DNA from: Paenibacillus sp. cl123
GTDB taxonomy: Bacteria; Bacillota; Bacilli; Paenibacillales; NBRC-103111
Reading direction: 5' to 3'
Assembly (NCBI RefSeq): GCF_900101595.1
Contig: NZ_FMYY01000023.1
Span: forward strand, 48,392-112,391
Length of the DNA: 64,000 nucleotides
Both the position numbers and the translations under genes were made by a program. Below, piece after piece: positions 45,267-53,943 of this stretch (within the stretch, counting starts at the first letter, position 1; every line of letters starts with the position of its first letter). The notes under the pieces are model-generated. The model was not told the DNA's origin. It searched no databases and saw only the letters and a program-made list of their open reading frames with translations.

Positions 45267-48200
45267 ATGGATAAGCTCGATATGCGTACTATGAAAGCGC
45301 AGTGCAGGAGATGGCTGATTTTCCTTTTGGTCTTGATTATGACGGCGGGCGCGCTGCCGGCGCCTCCCGTTCAGGCGGCAGCTTCGGTAAGGCTGCATTT
45401 CGACGATGCGGCCGACGTAAGCGAAGCTAACCTTGGAGCGGGAGGCGGGCAGCAGATGAGCTCGATAAGTCTCGATGATACTCTGTTTTATGGAAGCGCT
45501 GCCATAGGGCAGAGCGTCAAAATGGCCGACCGGCTCGACAAGGTGTACCGCTTGAAAATATTGGATGCCTTCAGCGGCCTCGATGTAACACCGGGTAAAA
45601 CATACACGATATCCGCGCGTGTTCGGGTAAACGGCGCGAGTCCGGTGAAGGCGGGCTTGTTCTTTCTTTCGGTCATGGACAGCACCGTTCCACAGCAATA
45701 TACGAAGGCGGCGGACAGCTTCCTTGCCACGGATCAGGAATGGGCGGAGCTGAAAATGACCTATACGGTCGGAGACAAGCCGATTACAGGGATTACCGTC
45801 GAACAGATGTATGCGGGGGCTTACAATCAAGTGGTTGCTGTTGTCAATGTTGACGAGGTTGTTGTAAGCGAATATCAGGAACCCGGCGAGCCTGAGACAC
45901 CGGTCGTTTCGGCGGCGGTATACAAGGGGACGCCTGTCATTGATGGACAGCCGGATGCTGTATGGGAGAACGCGACCGAGATTCGCACGGATATATTCAG
46001 CAGAGGACAGTCGGGGGCTACCGCTGCGGCCAAACTGCTGTGGGACGAAACCGCCGTATACGTGCTGGCGTCCGTATACGATCCGGTCCGAAGCGTCGTG
46101 AATCCTTTAGCTCACGAGCAGGATTCAATTGAAATCTTTTTGGATGAGGATAATGCCAAATCAGTAACGCTAGATTCGAACGATTCTCATTACCGGATCA
46201 ATTATATGAATGCTCGCAGCTTCGGGGGCCAGGCGCTGCAAACGTTTCAGTCCGGCGCATCGGAGACGGAGTATGGCTATCTGGTAGAGGCGGCCATTCC
46301 GATCCAATTCGTACAAGCTGAGCCGGGACTAGTCATGGGCTTTGAGCTGCAGGTGAATGATGATCCGGGCACCGGAAGCCGCCAATCAATCGCCAAATGG
46401 CACGATCCAACGAACAATTCGTTTAAGGATGCATCCGGCTGGGGGACGATTGTGCTGCTCGACAGCTCCTTGCCGGGAGGCGGGCTAAACATCAATGCTT
46501 ATATGAACGGCAAGCGGCTGGAGTTTGAAGCAGGTGAGCTATTGAGGCTTGACGGGGTAGTCATGGCTCCGGCGGTGAAGCTGCTGCAAGCGTTCCGTGC
46601 TCAGACTCAGTGGGATCCGCAGACTGAGAAGGCAACCGCGGTGAAGGGCAGCGCCGTCCTGGAGCTTTCCTCGGGAAGTTCTCTCGCGCTGCTTGATGGT
46701 GAGCCGGTGGAGCTGGAAGCTTCCGCTATGCTTTCCGAGCAAGGTGTTTTGATGGCACCGGTCTCGATGTTAAGCTTGCTTGGCGCGACAGTGGACTGGG
46801 ATGCGGCTGCGGGGATCGTCAGAATTCGAACGAACGACATTTATGTGGATACAAGCAGAGAGCGTCAGGACATTTGGGGCTTCGGCGGGTCCGCCAATAA
46901 TCCGGTTCACGATCTGATGAATTTTCCTGATGTGCAGGGCAAGGAAATCATTCTCGAGAAGCTGTTCGGAACGACCGGCAGCAGCGCAGGATTAACCGTC
47001 GTACGGCTGGAAGTAAATCCTTTTCAAAAAACGGACCCGATTCCGACAAATGCCTTGCAGGCAACTGCGCTGCCCGCCGAAGGTGTATGGGATTGGGATA
47101 CGGACGCGCACCAGATTTGGTTTTCCAATGAGGCGATCTCGCGTGGAGAGGATGTGCGGTTTTACGCCGTGCCCTGGAGCGCTCCTGCCTGGATGAAGGA
47201 CAATCAATCGGAGATTAACGGGGGCCACCTCCTTCCCGAGTATTATGACACGTACGCCGATTATTTGAAAACGTGGGTGGAGCGTTATCGCAACGAACAC
47301 GGCTTTGATATCAAATGGCTCAGCGTTCAGAATGAACCGAATACGATCGTCAAATACGCCTCGGCGGCATATACGTATGAAGAAATGGATACCGTCGCCG
47401 GCAAAGTGGCGGATGCCGTACATGGAGCAGGCTTGCCTGTAATGGTAGGTGCTCCGGAAGGCAATACGAAATTGACTACCTTTGACTATTTGACCCACAT
47501 GAGCGAGGAGACGAGATCGAAGCTGGACTTCATCCCTACCCATAGCTACGGGGGCCATACAACGAATTTATCAGGCTTCGGCAAGCCGCTCTTTCAGACG
47601 GAGGTTTCGTCTACGGCTGCTAACGATCCGTCGATTAAGGACGGAGTCGACAATGCGAAGCAGATTGCGGAGGCGTTGTCTCAGGGATATCACGGCTGGC
47701 TGCGCTGGTGGTTCGTTACGCCGACCAATACGAACAGCGGAGAGGCGCTTGTTCAGCTGAGATCGGATGGCACCTACAGCTTTAATAAACGATTGTATAC
47801 GATGGGGCAGTTCAGTCGCTTCATTCGTCCTGGTGATGTAGTTGTTGAAGCGGAAAGCGGCTTCCGAAGTCTTCATGTTACGGCAGCCAAGGATCCCATT
47901 ACGGGGAAAGCCGCCGTAGTAGTCATCAACGATTCGATGGCATCGATCGAATCGCCCGTCTATGGATTTAGCGCACCGTCCGTGGACATATACCGCACAA
48001 GCGCAAGCGAGGATTTGGTTCAACAGGAGAGCCGAACGCTTGAAAACGGTGCGCTCTCCTATACATTCCCTGCGCAAAGCGTGACGACGTTCGTGGAGCT
48101 GGAAGACCCGGATTCCTTAGGCGGCAGCGCGGCATTAAGCGGACCTGCCCAGGCGGCGGCCGGTCAGACTCTTACGCTAACTTATAGTATGCATGATGTA

Positions 48201-48911
48201 ACGAGCAGCGTATATGCACAGTCCGCTATCATCCATTTCGATCCGGCTGTTCTTGAATATATAGGAGCCGAATCCTTGATGAATCAGGTAACAGTCACAG
48301 ATTCCGTCTATGGGGAAGGCCGCGTGAAGCTGATCGCCTACGGCTTAGGGGCTTCTCTTACGGGAACGAAGGATGTGATCCGGCTGCAATTCAGGGTGTT
48401 GCCAATAACCGGAACGATGAACAGCACCATTTATTTATCCGACGTAAGAGTTGCCGACGGGAATGGCGATATTGAGGGTATTGGCGGAGGGGAGCCAAAC
48501 GAGCTCACGGTTTATGGCCTCGATCTAACCGCGCTGCTTGCGAAGCTTGCCGAGGCGAAGGCGGGATTGGAGGCAGCTGCCTTCAGTGCTACGCTGTGGG
48601 GACATTATCCGCAGTCCGCGCTTGAGACGCTTCAAGCAGCGGTTGATGCTGCCGAAGCCGTTGCCGGCGGTGCTGCGAGCCAAGCCGAAGCGAATCAAGC
48701 GGCTTTGAGCCTGCATACGGCCATGGAATCCTTCAAAAGATCGGTCAACCGGAACCGTGATATCGGGGATTTGGCGGTGATGGGCCGCCATTATTTGGCA
48801 ACCGGCGGAGACGGTACTTGGAGGCAGGTGCGCATGTACGACCATAATCAGGATGGGAAACTGGACATGGATGACATATCGGCATTTATTTGGGGAATGA
48901 TGCACGAGTAA
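45267..48911 (+). CDS. Secreted multidomain GH30 enzyme with CBM9, cohesin-like and dockerin-like modules
   Basis: A 1214-residue secreted protein (ATG 45267, AAAGGAG 9 bases upstream). The signal peptide ends near residue 37 (PVQAAA). Domains in order: beta-sandwich CBM-like (about 38-210), CBM9-like (about 212-398, GTPVIDGQPDAVWENATEI, DSIEIFLDEDNAKS), copper-amine-oxidase-N-like (about 403-523), GH30 barrel with C-terminal beta domain (about 526-950; acid/base Glu690 in VQNEPNT, nucleophile Glu779 in FQTEVSS), cohesin-like (about 952-1083), helical linker (about 1085-1160) and a dockerin-like EF-hand tail (DHNQDGKLDMDDISAF). GH30 enzymes cleave beta-xylan, beta-glucans or fucosides; the substrate here is unknown. 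Confidence 0.85.
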   Translation: MDKLDMRTMKAQCRRWLIFLLVLIMTAGALPAPPVQAAASVRLHFDDAADVSEANLGAGGGQQMSSISLDDTLFYGSAAIGQSVKMADRLDKVYRLKILDAFSGLDVTPGKTYTISARVRVNGASPVKAGLFFLSVMDSTVPQQYTKAADSFLATDQEWAELKMTYTVGDKPITGITVEQMYAGAYNQVVAVVNVDEVVVSEYQEPGEPETPVVSAAVYKGTPVIDGQPDAVWENATEIRTDIFSRGQSGATAAAKLLWDETAVYVLASVYDPVRSVVNPLAHEQDSIEIFLDEDNAKSVTLDSNDSHYRINYMNARSFGGQALQTFQSGASETEYGYLVEAAIPIQFVQAEPGLVMGFELQVNDDPGTGSRQSIAKWHDPTNNSFKDASGWGTIVLLDSSLPGGGLNINAYMNGKRLEFEAGELLRLDGVVMAPAVKLLQAFRAQTQWDPQTEKATAVKGSAVLELSSGSSLALLDGEPVELEASAMLSEQGVLMAPVSMLSLLGATVDWDAAAGIVRIRTNDIYVDTSRERQDIWGFGGSANNPVHDLMNFPDVQGKEIILEKLFGTTGSSAGLTVVRLEVNPFQKTDPIPTNALQATALPAEGVWDWDTDAHQIWFSNEAISRGEDVRFYAVPWSAPAWMKDNQSEINGGHLLPEYYDTYADYLKTWVERYRNEHGFDIKWLSVQNEPNTIVKYASAAYTYEEMDTVAGKVADAVHGAGLPVMVGAPEGNTKLTTFDYLTHMSEETRSKLDFIPTHSYGGHTTNLSGFGKPLFQTEVSSTAANDPSIKDGVDNAKQIAEALSQGYHGWLRWWFVTPTNTNSGEALVQLRSDGTYSFNKRLYTMGQFSRFIRPGDVVVEAESGFRSLHVTAAKDPITGKAAVVVINDSMASIESPVYGFSAPSVDIYRTSASEDLVQQESRTLENGALSYTFPAQSVTTFVELEDPDSLGGSAALSGPAQAAAGQTLTLTYSMHDVTSSVYAQSAIIHFDPAVLEYIGAESLMNQVTVTDSVYGEGRVKLIAYGLGASLTGTKDVIRLQFRVLPITGTMNSTIYLSDVRVADGNGDIEGIGGGEPNELTVYGLDLTALLAKLAEAKAGLEAAAFSATLWGHYPQSALETLQAAVDAAEAVAGGAASQAEANQAALSLHTAMESFKRSVNRNRDIGDLAVMGRHYLATGGDGTWRQVRMYDHNQDGKLDMDDISAFIWGMMHE

Positions 48912-48930
48912 TGAACGGTGAGGAAGGCGG

Positions 48931-51030
48931 TTGTCCGCTATGACTGATAGAAAAGGCATACGAATAGGAAGCCAATTGTTCATCAATAAAGAAGATACGG
49001 CCGAACAGATAAGAAACTGGGTGTGTTTGATGGCGGAAAACGGACTGAGTGTGATCCGTCTGTTTATGGTATGGGAGCAGCTGGAGCCAAAGGAGGGCCA
49101 GTGGGTATTTGACACCTACGACGCCTGCTTCGATCAGGCGCTGCTTTCAGGGCTGACGGTCGTTCCCACGCTGATGTCCGGCAGCCCGCCGGGGTGGATG
49201 AGATTGACCGACAGCATGCAGGAGCTGGCGGAACTGGACGATCCATCATTTAAGAAGGCGGCTGCAAGGTATATCGGGACGGTCGTTCGAAGATACGCCG
49301 CACATCCCGCGCTCGACTCGTGGATTTTATGGAACGAGCCGACCCGCTCCGCCGGCAGTGGCAGGTACGGCCGTCAGGCCTATATTCGTTATTTGCAAAA
49401 TAAATATCGAGATATCGATGGCTACAATGCAATCAGCTATAAGCAATTTGACAGCTTCGAGCAGCTTGAGCTTGAAGGGGGAAGCGAAGGAACGGCTGCC
49501 ACGATGCCCTTCCGTTCCTTCGCCGAACAGCTAGAGCAAACCAGGTTTGCGGTAGAAAACTTGTCGAAGCATTTACATTTCATACGTGAGCAGATTCGCA
49601 AATACGATGCGAGGCATCCCGTGCATGTCAATCCTCATAATTTGCAGCGGGAGCTGCAAAGCATGGGACAGTCGATCTGGAGCGAGGCGGAGCAGGTTGA
49701 TTTCCTTGGCTGCTCCGCTCATCCGATGTGGCACTCTTTGCGTTTTCCTGAACGGAGATGGGGCCAATCCGTTGCGTTTTTTGCAGATTTGATGAAAAGC
49801 GCTACGCTCCACCCTGAAGGACTATTTTGGGTGACGGAGCTGCAGGGCGGAACGACTCTATATTCGGGCAATCACCCCTATACGCCCTCTCGCGAGACGA
49901 TCAAGCAATGGATTTGGGAAGGAATTGGTTCTGGAGCCAGGGCCGTGGTGTTCTGGTGTTTTAATTCCCGCAGCAGCGGCTATGAAGCCGGGGAATGGGC
50001 GCTGCTTAATCGGCTCGGGGAGCCTTCTCAGAGGCTGCTGGCTGCAAAGGAGACTGCAGTGATGCTGCAGCGTCATGACAACTTGTTTGCGAAAGCGGCC
50101 CCGGCAGCGCCTCGCGTCCTGATTTTGTATTCAGAGGCCTCGTGTGCTTTAGGCGCTGTTGAAGGGCAAGGCAACAATCGCCTAAACCCAAGGAATACAA
50201 ATATGTATATGGACGCCCTTGCCGGTGCTTGGCTAATGTGCTCCGATTTGTCCTTGCCGGTCCTGTTTCGCAACGAAAAGCGTTTTGTCGGGGAGCCGAT
50301 CCCGCAATCGGTTGAGATCGTAATTCTGCCGAACACTATTGTGCTGGGTCGCGCTGAGATAGCAAAGCTTGAAGACTTCGCACGCTTGGGCGGACTCGTC
50401 ATCGCAGACGGTTTGTGCGGGATGAAGGAGGCGGATGGGCGGCTTAGCGGGGAATCGATTGAGGCGGTGGACGCTTTGTTCGGTGCGTCCGTACTCGAGA
50501 TCGAGACGGATGACGAGGGGCTGCAAATGACAACGCTGAACGGAGAGATCATCTCCGGATGGTTTTATCGGCTGCCTCTAGGCTTGAGGAGCGAGGCCGC
50601 CTTTGTTGCACGGTTTTTGAACGGGGCCCCCTCAGTTGCCCAAAGGAAGCTGGAAAACGGGTCGCTGGTCAGAGTTGGAACGAGCTTGTTTCAAGCTTAT
50701 TTCGCGAGACCGGTGGAAGGCTTGCTTCGTTTCTTCGAGACGCTAATGAACTCTCACGCATCTTTCCGAGCACGAGGCGTCCGCCTGACGAACGGAGGCG
50801 CTGGACTGCGTCTGCAGCGTTTAACTCACCCGGAAGGGGAAGTGGTTTTACTTTTTAACAAAGGGGCCAGAGCCAAAGCTTCCATTATTCCCGGAGCTTC
50901 CGGACAGCTTACGAATATGAACACCTCGGAAAGTGTGGACGTAAATGATGGAAATGAAATGATCTTGATCGATGTGCCGGAGAACGGAACGGAGCTCTAT
51001 TTTTTCAGATGGAGGCGCCTATTGCCGTGA
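48931..51030 (+). CDS. GH42-like beta-galactosidase, cytoplasmic
   Basis: A 699-residue enzyme without signal peptide. The GH42 barrel (about 10-385) is recognisable from MVWEQLEPKEGQWVFDTYD, TLMSGSPPGWM, acid/base Glu136 in ILWNEPTRS and nucleophile candidate Glu303 in WVTELQGGTTLYSG. The middle domain (about 390-600, EIVILPNTIVLGRAEIAKLEDF) is the glutamine-amidotransferase-like trimerisation domain of GH42, and the C-terminus is a small beta domain. The start may be TTG 48931 or ATG 48940; AGGAAGG at 48921-48927 favours neither clearly. It lies 19 bases after the GH30 gene, so it probably processes products imported by module 2. Confidence 0.87.
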   Translation: MSAMTDRKGIRIGSQLFINKEDTAEQIRNWVCLMAENGLSVIRLFMVWEQLEPKEGQWVFDTYDACFDQALLSGLTVVPTLMSGSPPGWMRLTDSMQELAELDDPSFKKAAARYIGTVVRRYAAHPALDSWILWNEPTRSAGSGRYGRQAYIRYLQNKYRDIDGYNAISYKQFDSFEQLELEGGSEGTAATMPFRSFAEQLEQTRFAVENLSKHLHFIREQIRKYDARHPVHVNPHNLQRELQSMGQSIWSEAEQVDFLGCSAHPMWHSLRFPERRWGQSVAFFADLMKSATLHPEGLFWVTELQGGTTLYSGNHPYTPSRETIKQWIWEGIGSGARAVVFWCFNSRSSGYEAGEWALLNRLGEPSQRLLAAKETAVMLQRHDNLFAKAAPAAPRVLILYSEASCALGAVEGQGNNRLNPRNTNMYMDALAGAWLMCSDLSLPVLFRNEKRFVGEPIPQSVEIVILPNTIVLGRAEIAKLEDFARLGGLVIADGLCGMKEADGRLSGESIEAVDALFGASVLEIETDDEGLQMTTLNGEIISGWFYRLPLGLRSEAAFVARFLNGAPSVAQRKLENGSLVRVGTSLFQAYFARPVEGLLRFFETLMNSHASFRARGVRLTNGGAGLRLQRLTHPEGEVVLLFNKGARAKASIIPGASGQLTNMNTSESVDVNDGNEMILIDVPENGTELYFFRWRRLLP

Positions 51031-51079
51031 CGAACGACGGGCAGCCGGTTTCAGCGCTCGGCCGACTTGCTCATAATTT

Positions 51080-51125
51080 AAGAGGGAAGGGGCTGTCCAG
51101 AAAGTTGGACAGCCTCTTCCCTCTT
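51080..51125. terminator. Long hairpin terminator between convergent genes
   Basis: A near-perfect 19-bp stem (51080-51098 with 51107-51125, one G:T pair, loop AGAAAGTT). It lies between the GH42 gene (+) and the AraC gene (-) and probably serves both; the T-run is short (CTCTTT on the + strand). Confidence 0.8.
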
Positions 51126-51138
51126 TGAGCAGGCATGA

Positions 51139-52026
51139 TCAAGAGCGGAGCAGATGCTCTTTGCGGTATGCGGCCGGAGAAACCTGCTCCAGCTTTTTGA
51201 ATATTTTAATAAAATAGGTAGGGTGGTTAAAGCCGCATTGGAACGCAATATCGGTAACGGACAGCGCGGTTTCCCGCAGCAGGCTTTTGGCATAATGTAT
51301 TCGTTTGATCGTAATGAACCGATTTAATGGAATTCCGACATGTTTATGAAACAGAGTGCTCAGGTAAGACGAATTCATATGCACAAGGCGGCTGAGGCGC
51401 TCAAGCTGAAGCTCGCTTTGAAAGTGGTTGCCGATGTATTGGACCAGAAAAGAGATCTCTTGTGGAAGCTGCTCGGAAGGAGGCTCCGGCGGTTGTGGCT
51501 CGCCGTTTTTCATGCTTCGGTGGGCCAGCAGCAGCAGTTCCTTGATCAAGCAGCTTATGATAGATAAGCTGCTTGGCACGCGGTACGCCAACTCTTGATT
51601 CAGATGCCTATAGATTCCGCTGATTCGGTCGTGCAGCTCTTGACCGAACTGAATGCGGCTGCAGGAGGAAGTCATCTCCGTCAACGGAAATGGATAATGG
51701 TCAGGCCATTCGGCTTCCAAAAACTGTTCCGTACACATCAGGACGCTGCGGCACAGGTTTGTTTCGGGATCGGTTTGCAATACTTTGTGAAGTGTAAAAG
51801 GCGGAATGATCATCAAGGTCCCCGGCTGCAGCGTATAAGCCTGGTCGCCGACAAGGTACACCCCCCGGCCGCTTTCGATATAATACATTTCAATTCCGTT
51901 ATGACTTTGAAAACCCGGATAGGGGGCTACGGAGTCCAGCCTGTGGTAAAGCAGCACAGATATATCCCGGAGCCCTTGCTCCACTGCAAGACTCAATTGT
52001 TCCGCTGTATGGAATGAAACCTGCAT
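51139..52026 (-). CDS. AraC-family regulator with N-terminal cupin
   Basis: A 295-residue regulator. The N-terminal cupin/AraC-binding domain is about 15-150 (FQSHNGIEMYYIESGRGVYLV, LQPGTLMIIPPFTLHKVLQ), and the double HTH is about 190-290 (LQLERLSRLVHMNSSYLSTLFHKHVG, VTDIAFQCGFNHPTYFIKIFK). The start is ATG at 52026, with AAGGAG 8 bases upstream on the minus strand; a longer opening to 52137 lacks a site. It points away from the sugar island and its target is not evident. Confidence 0.88.
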   Translation of the reverse strand: MQVSFHTAEQLSLAVEQGLRDISVLLYHRLDSVAPYPGFQSHNGIEMYYIESGRGVYLVGDQAYTLQPGTLMIIPPFTLHKVLQTDPETNLCRSVLMCTEQFLEAEWPDHYPFPLTEMTSSCSRIQFGQELHDRISGIYRHLNQELAYRVPSSLSIISCLIKELLLLAHRSMKNGEPQPPEPPSEQLPQEISFLVQYIGNHFQSELQLERLSRLVHMNSSYLSTLFHKHVGIPLNRFITIKRIHYAKSLLRETALSVTDIAFQCGFNHPTYFIKIFKKLEQVSPAAYRKEHLLRS

Positions 52027-52195
52027 GGTTGCTTCTCCTTCCTTCAAGCCATTGCCATGATCTATTATACCATGGTTTGCGGAAGGTTCGAACAAGACCA
52101 TCCCGCAATGGCACGCTTGATCAACCATTCCAGGCACTCAAGCGGCAGATGTGCGAATTTCGGGAGCGCCTTTGCTCATGACCGCTCCCCCATTC

Positions 52196-52423
52196 TCAGG
52201 TCTGATCACAATATTCTTCGAAATTTGACCGATAAGTCATGTTGTACGTCTGCAGCAGCTCGCAATCCGCCGAGATTCGTACCTCATGCATATATTCGCA
52301 CGGTGTTTTGCAGGTTATTTCTTTATATAATATACGGTTAAATATACGACGGGGAACGTCCAGCTCACGAGCTAGAGCCTTCAACTTGCAGGGGGAACTT
52401 GGTTGTGCTAAAATCAATGACAT
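52196..52423 (-). pseudogene. Truncated AraC-type HTH remnant
   Basis: A 75-residue frame with the shape of one AraC HTH half: LKALARELDVPRRIFNRILYKEI, then CEYMHEVRISADCELLQTYNMTY, but the second recognition helix (normally DIA..GF.....F...FK) is absent. There is no receiver or cupin part. It looks like a decayed fragment rather than a working gene. Its 5' end abuts the repeat array before the marR-type gene, which may once have been a shared divergent promoter. Confidence 0.45.
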
Positions 52424-52460
52424 ATCATTGATTACACGTCATTGATTACATATCATTGAT
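52412..52460. promoter_or_regulatory. Operator-like array: three 14-bp-spaced TCATTGAT repeats plus inverted copy
   Basis: TCATTGATT at 52425-52433, 52439-52447 and TCATTGAT at 52453-52460 recur every 14 bases; AATCAATGA (52412-52420) forms a perfect inverted repeat with the first copy around CATA. The array ends 20 bases before the TTG start of the MarR gene, so it is a good candidate for autoregulation by that protein. Confidence 0.6.
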
Positions 52461-52480
52461 AAGTGTCGGGAGGTCCTGCT

Positions 52481-52954
52481 TTGAATCCTATTGAAGAATT
52501 GCGTTATTTGATACTAGCTGCCCAACGGGAAGGGAGTCGTACTTTTACGGAGCTTCTAAAGCCGTTGGGGCTGACGACCTCACAGAGTGAGGTGCTGCGG
52601 GTTCTCTACGACCATGAACCTTTATCACTTATTGAGGTGGGACAACTGTTGGTCTGTGAAACCGGAAGCCCCAGCCGGTTGGTGGGCCGAATGGTGGAAG
52701 CAGGACTTATAGAACAGAGGCAGTCTCCCGTCGATTCCAGAAAGGTCCAGCTTTCCTTAACGGAAAAGGGAAGAGACAGCGCAATAAAAATAAAGGACAT
52801 CGAAAACCACTTCTATGGCACTCTGACGCCTATACTTGAGGGCCGGCCTGTTAAGGACCTGATAGAACTTCTGTGGATTCAGGTGAAAGGGAAACCCACA
52901 GGCAAGGCATTGGCACTTCGGAAAGCTAAACAGGGGGAAAGTAGCAATGCTTGA
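52481..52954 (+). CDS. MarR-family transcriptional regulator
   Basis: About 157 residues. The winged HTH of the MarR family spans about 30-105: LGLTTSQSEVLRVLYDHEPLSLIEVGQLL, GSPSRLVGRMVEAGLIEQRQSPVDSRKVQLSLTEKGR. The start is TTG 52481 with GGGAGG at 52468-52473 (7 bases); the GTG at 52463 lies inside the repeat array. The gene overlaps the next one by 8 bases, so it probably controls that membrane protein and itself. Confidence 0.88.
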   Translation: MNPIEELRYLILAAQREGSRTFTELLKPLGLTTSQSEVLRVLYDHEPLSLIEVGQLLVCETGSPSRLVGRMVEAGLIEQRQSPVDSRKVQLSLTEKGRDSAIKIKDIENHFYGTLTPILEGRPVKDLIELLWIQVKGKPTGKALALRKAKQGESSNA

Positions 52955-53540
52955 GTCAATAAGCCGCATGCTTATTAAATGGGGAACCTTAAAGACGGTA
53001 TTGCCATTGCTGGTCCTGACCATAACCTTGATGGTCGTGGTCAATACCGTTCATTTGCCGATCACGGTGCCTCGAATCCAAGAGGTATCTCAAGGTGTAG
53101 ATATACTCGATATGCATATTTTCTATTCGAAGACTGAAGTGTATTCGCTGCTTGAGCAACTGCAGCCTGAGGGACGCCGCGTTTACATCAAGCTGTTAAT
53201 GGGATTCGATTTTGTCTTTCCCGCCTTGTATGCCATTACCTTCTCTCTAATAGTTAGCATGCTATATGGAAGCTCTGGGCGGCGGATAATCCTGACACTG
53301 GTTTGGCTGCCTCTTGTGGCTGGGGTTCTCGATTGGTCTGAAAATGTGAGCATCATTATGATCCTTCTCAAGTATCCTGTTACTAGCGTTGCCGCTTATG
53401 TGTCGGGATTTTTGACTTTGGGGAAATGGATCTCAATTTGGCTTAGCTTGGGTGTCGTATTTGTGGGATTATGCTATAAGCTAACAAAGGTCGGTATTCA
53501 AAAAAACGATATTAGGAATAATGCTACAGCTAAAAAGTAG
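52947..53540 (+). CDS. Small polytopic membrane protein, family not recognised
   Basis: A 197-residue protein with about four membrane helices (about 17-36, 85-108, 115-138, 150-175). Between the first two is an outside-facing loop with MHIFYSKTEVYSLLEQLQPEGRRVYIK. No catalytic motif is visible. It is translationally coupled to the MarR gene (8-base overlap, GGGGGAAAG upstream), a pattern typical of MarR-controlled membrane proteins. The layout resembles hypothetical membrane proteins often annotated only as such in Bacilli. Confidence 0.75.
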   Translation: MLESISRMLIKWGTLKTVLPLLVLTITLMVVVNTVHLPITVPRIQEVSQGVDILDMHIFYSKTEVYSLLEQLQPEGRRVYIKLLMGFDFVFPALYAITFSLIVSMLYGSSGRRIILTLVWLPLVAGVLDWSENVSIIMILLKYPVTSVAAYVSGFLTLGKWISIWLSLGVVFVGLCYKLTKVGIQKNDIRNNATAKK

Positions 53541-53637
53541 TCCATGGGCTATGAGCCTCATCACAAGTAATGGCAAGTTTCTTGTGTATGTTCTTGCATC
53601 GGTTGGAGATGTGTGAGAAATTATGATCGGGCAAACG

Positions 53638-53667
53638 TTGCCGAAACGTGTTTGGTTGTAGTATAGT
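53638..53667 (+). promoter_or_regulatory. Promoter of the leader/ABC-F transcription unit
   Basis: TTGCCG (53638-53643) and TATAGT (53662-53667) with an 18-base spacer, 35 bases before the leader ORF ATG at 53702. Confidence 0.55.
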
Positions 53668-53701
53668 TGGAATTAATTACGTAAAGGGAGGTGAAGGTAG
53701 G

Positions 53702-53845
53702 ATGAATCGGGAGTGTGTGAATAATCAAGTAGGCCGGCTGCCCATCGCGATGGCTGGCATCGTTCATGGTTATAAGCAAGACGGGATAAGTCTGTCCATT
53801 TTTAACCATACGATTTCACAATTCGCGAAAAGACTCCTACCTTAA
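53702..53845 (+). CDS. Leader peptide (47 aa) upstream of the ABC-F gene
   Basis: A 47-residue frame starting ATG 53702 with GGGAGGTGAAGGTAGG immediately upstream, ending 22 bases before a terminator hairpin. The sequence (begins MNRECVNNQVG, ends SQFAKRLLP) has no domain. Its ribosome site AAGGTAGG (53694-53701) is perfectly complementary to CCTACCTT (53836-53843) at its own end, so translation and RNA folding would be linked. Antibiotic-resistance ABC-F genes of Gram-positives are commonly controlled by such leaders. A longer frame from 53648 lacks a site and is rejected. Confidence 0.6.
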   Translation: MNRECVNNQVGRLPIAMAGIVHGYKQDGISLSIFNHTISQFAKRLLP

Positions 53846-53867
53846 CCTGAACGGATCGAACTGGAAC

Positions 53868-53899
53868 GGGCGTAGGGAATTTTCCCTACGTCCTTTTTT
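53868..53899 (+). terminator. Attenuator terminator between leader peptide and ABC-F gene
   Basis: GGGCGTAGGGA (53868-53878) pairs with TCCCTACGTCC (53883-53893, one G:T), loop ATTT, followed by TTTTTT (53894-53899). It sits 44 bases before the TTG start of the ABC-F gene, so without antitermination the gene would not be read. Confidence 0.85.
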
Positions 53900-53943
53900 A
53901 TATTGGGTTAAAACGGTAGGGTCTCGCATTAGGAGGAACCCAC

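Noticed and set aside
52412..52460. Short CRISPR-like array
   Set aside because: Repeats are 8-9 bases with 5-base spacers, far too short; better explained as an operator.
53648..53845. 65-codon version of the leader ORF
   Set aside because: Its first 18 codons lie across the promoter -10 and the ribosome site of the 47-codon frame.
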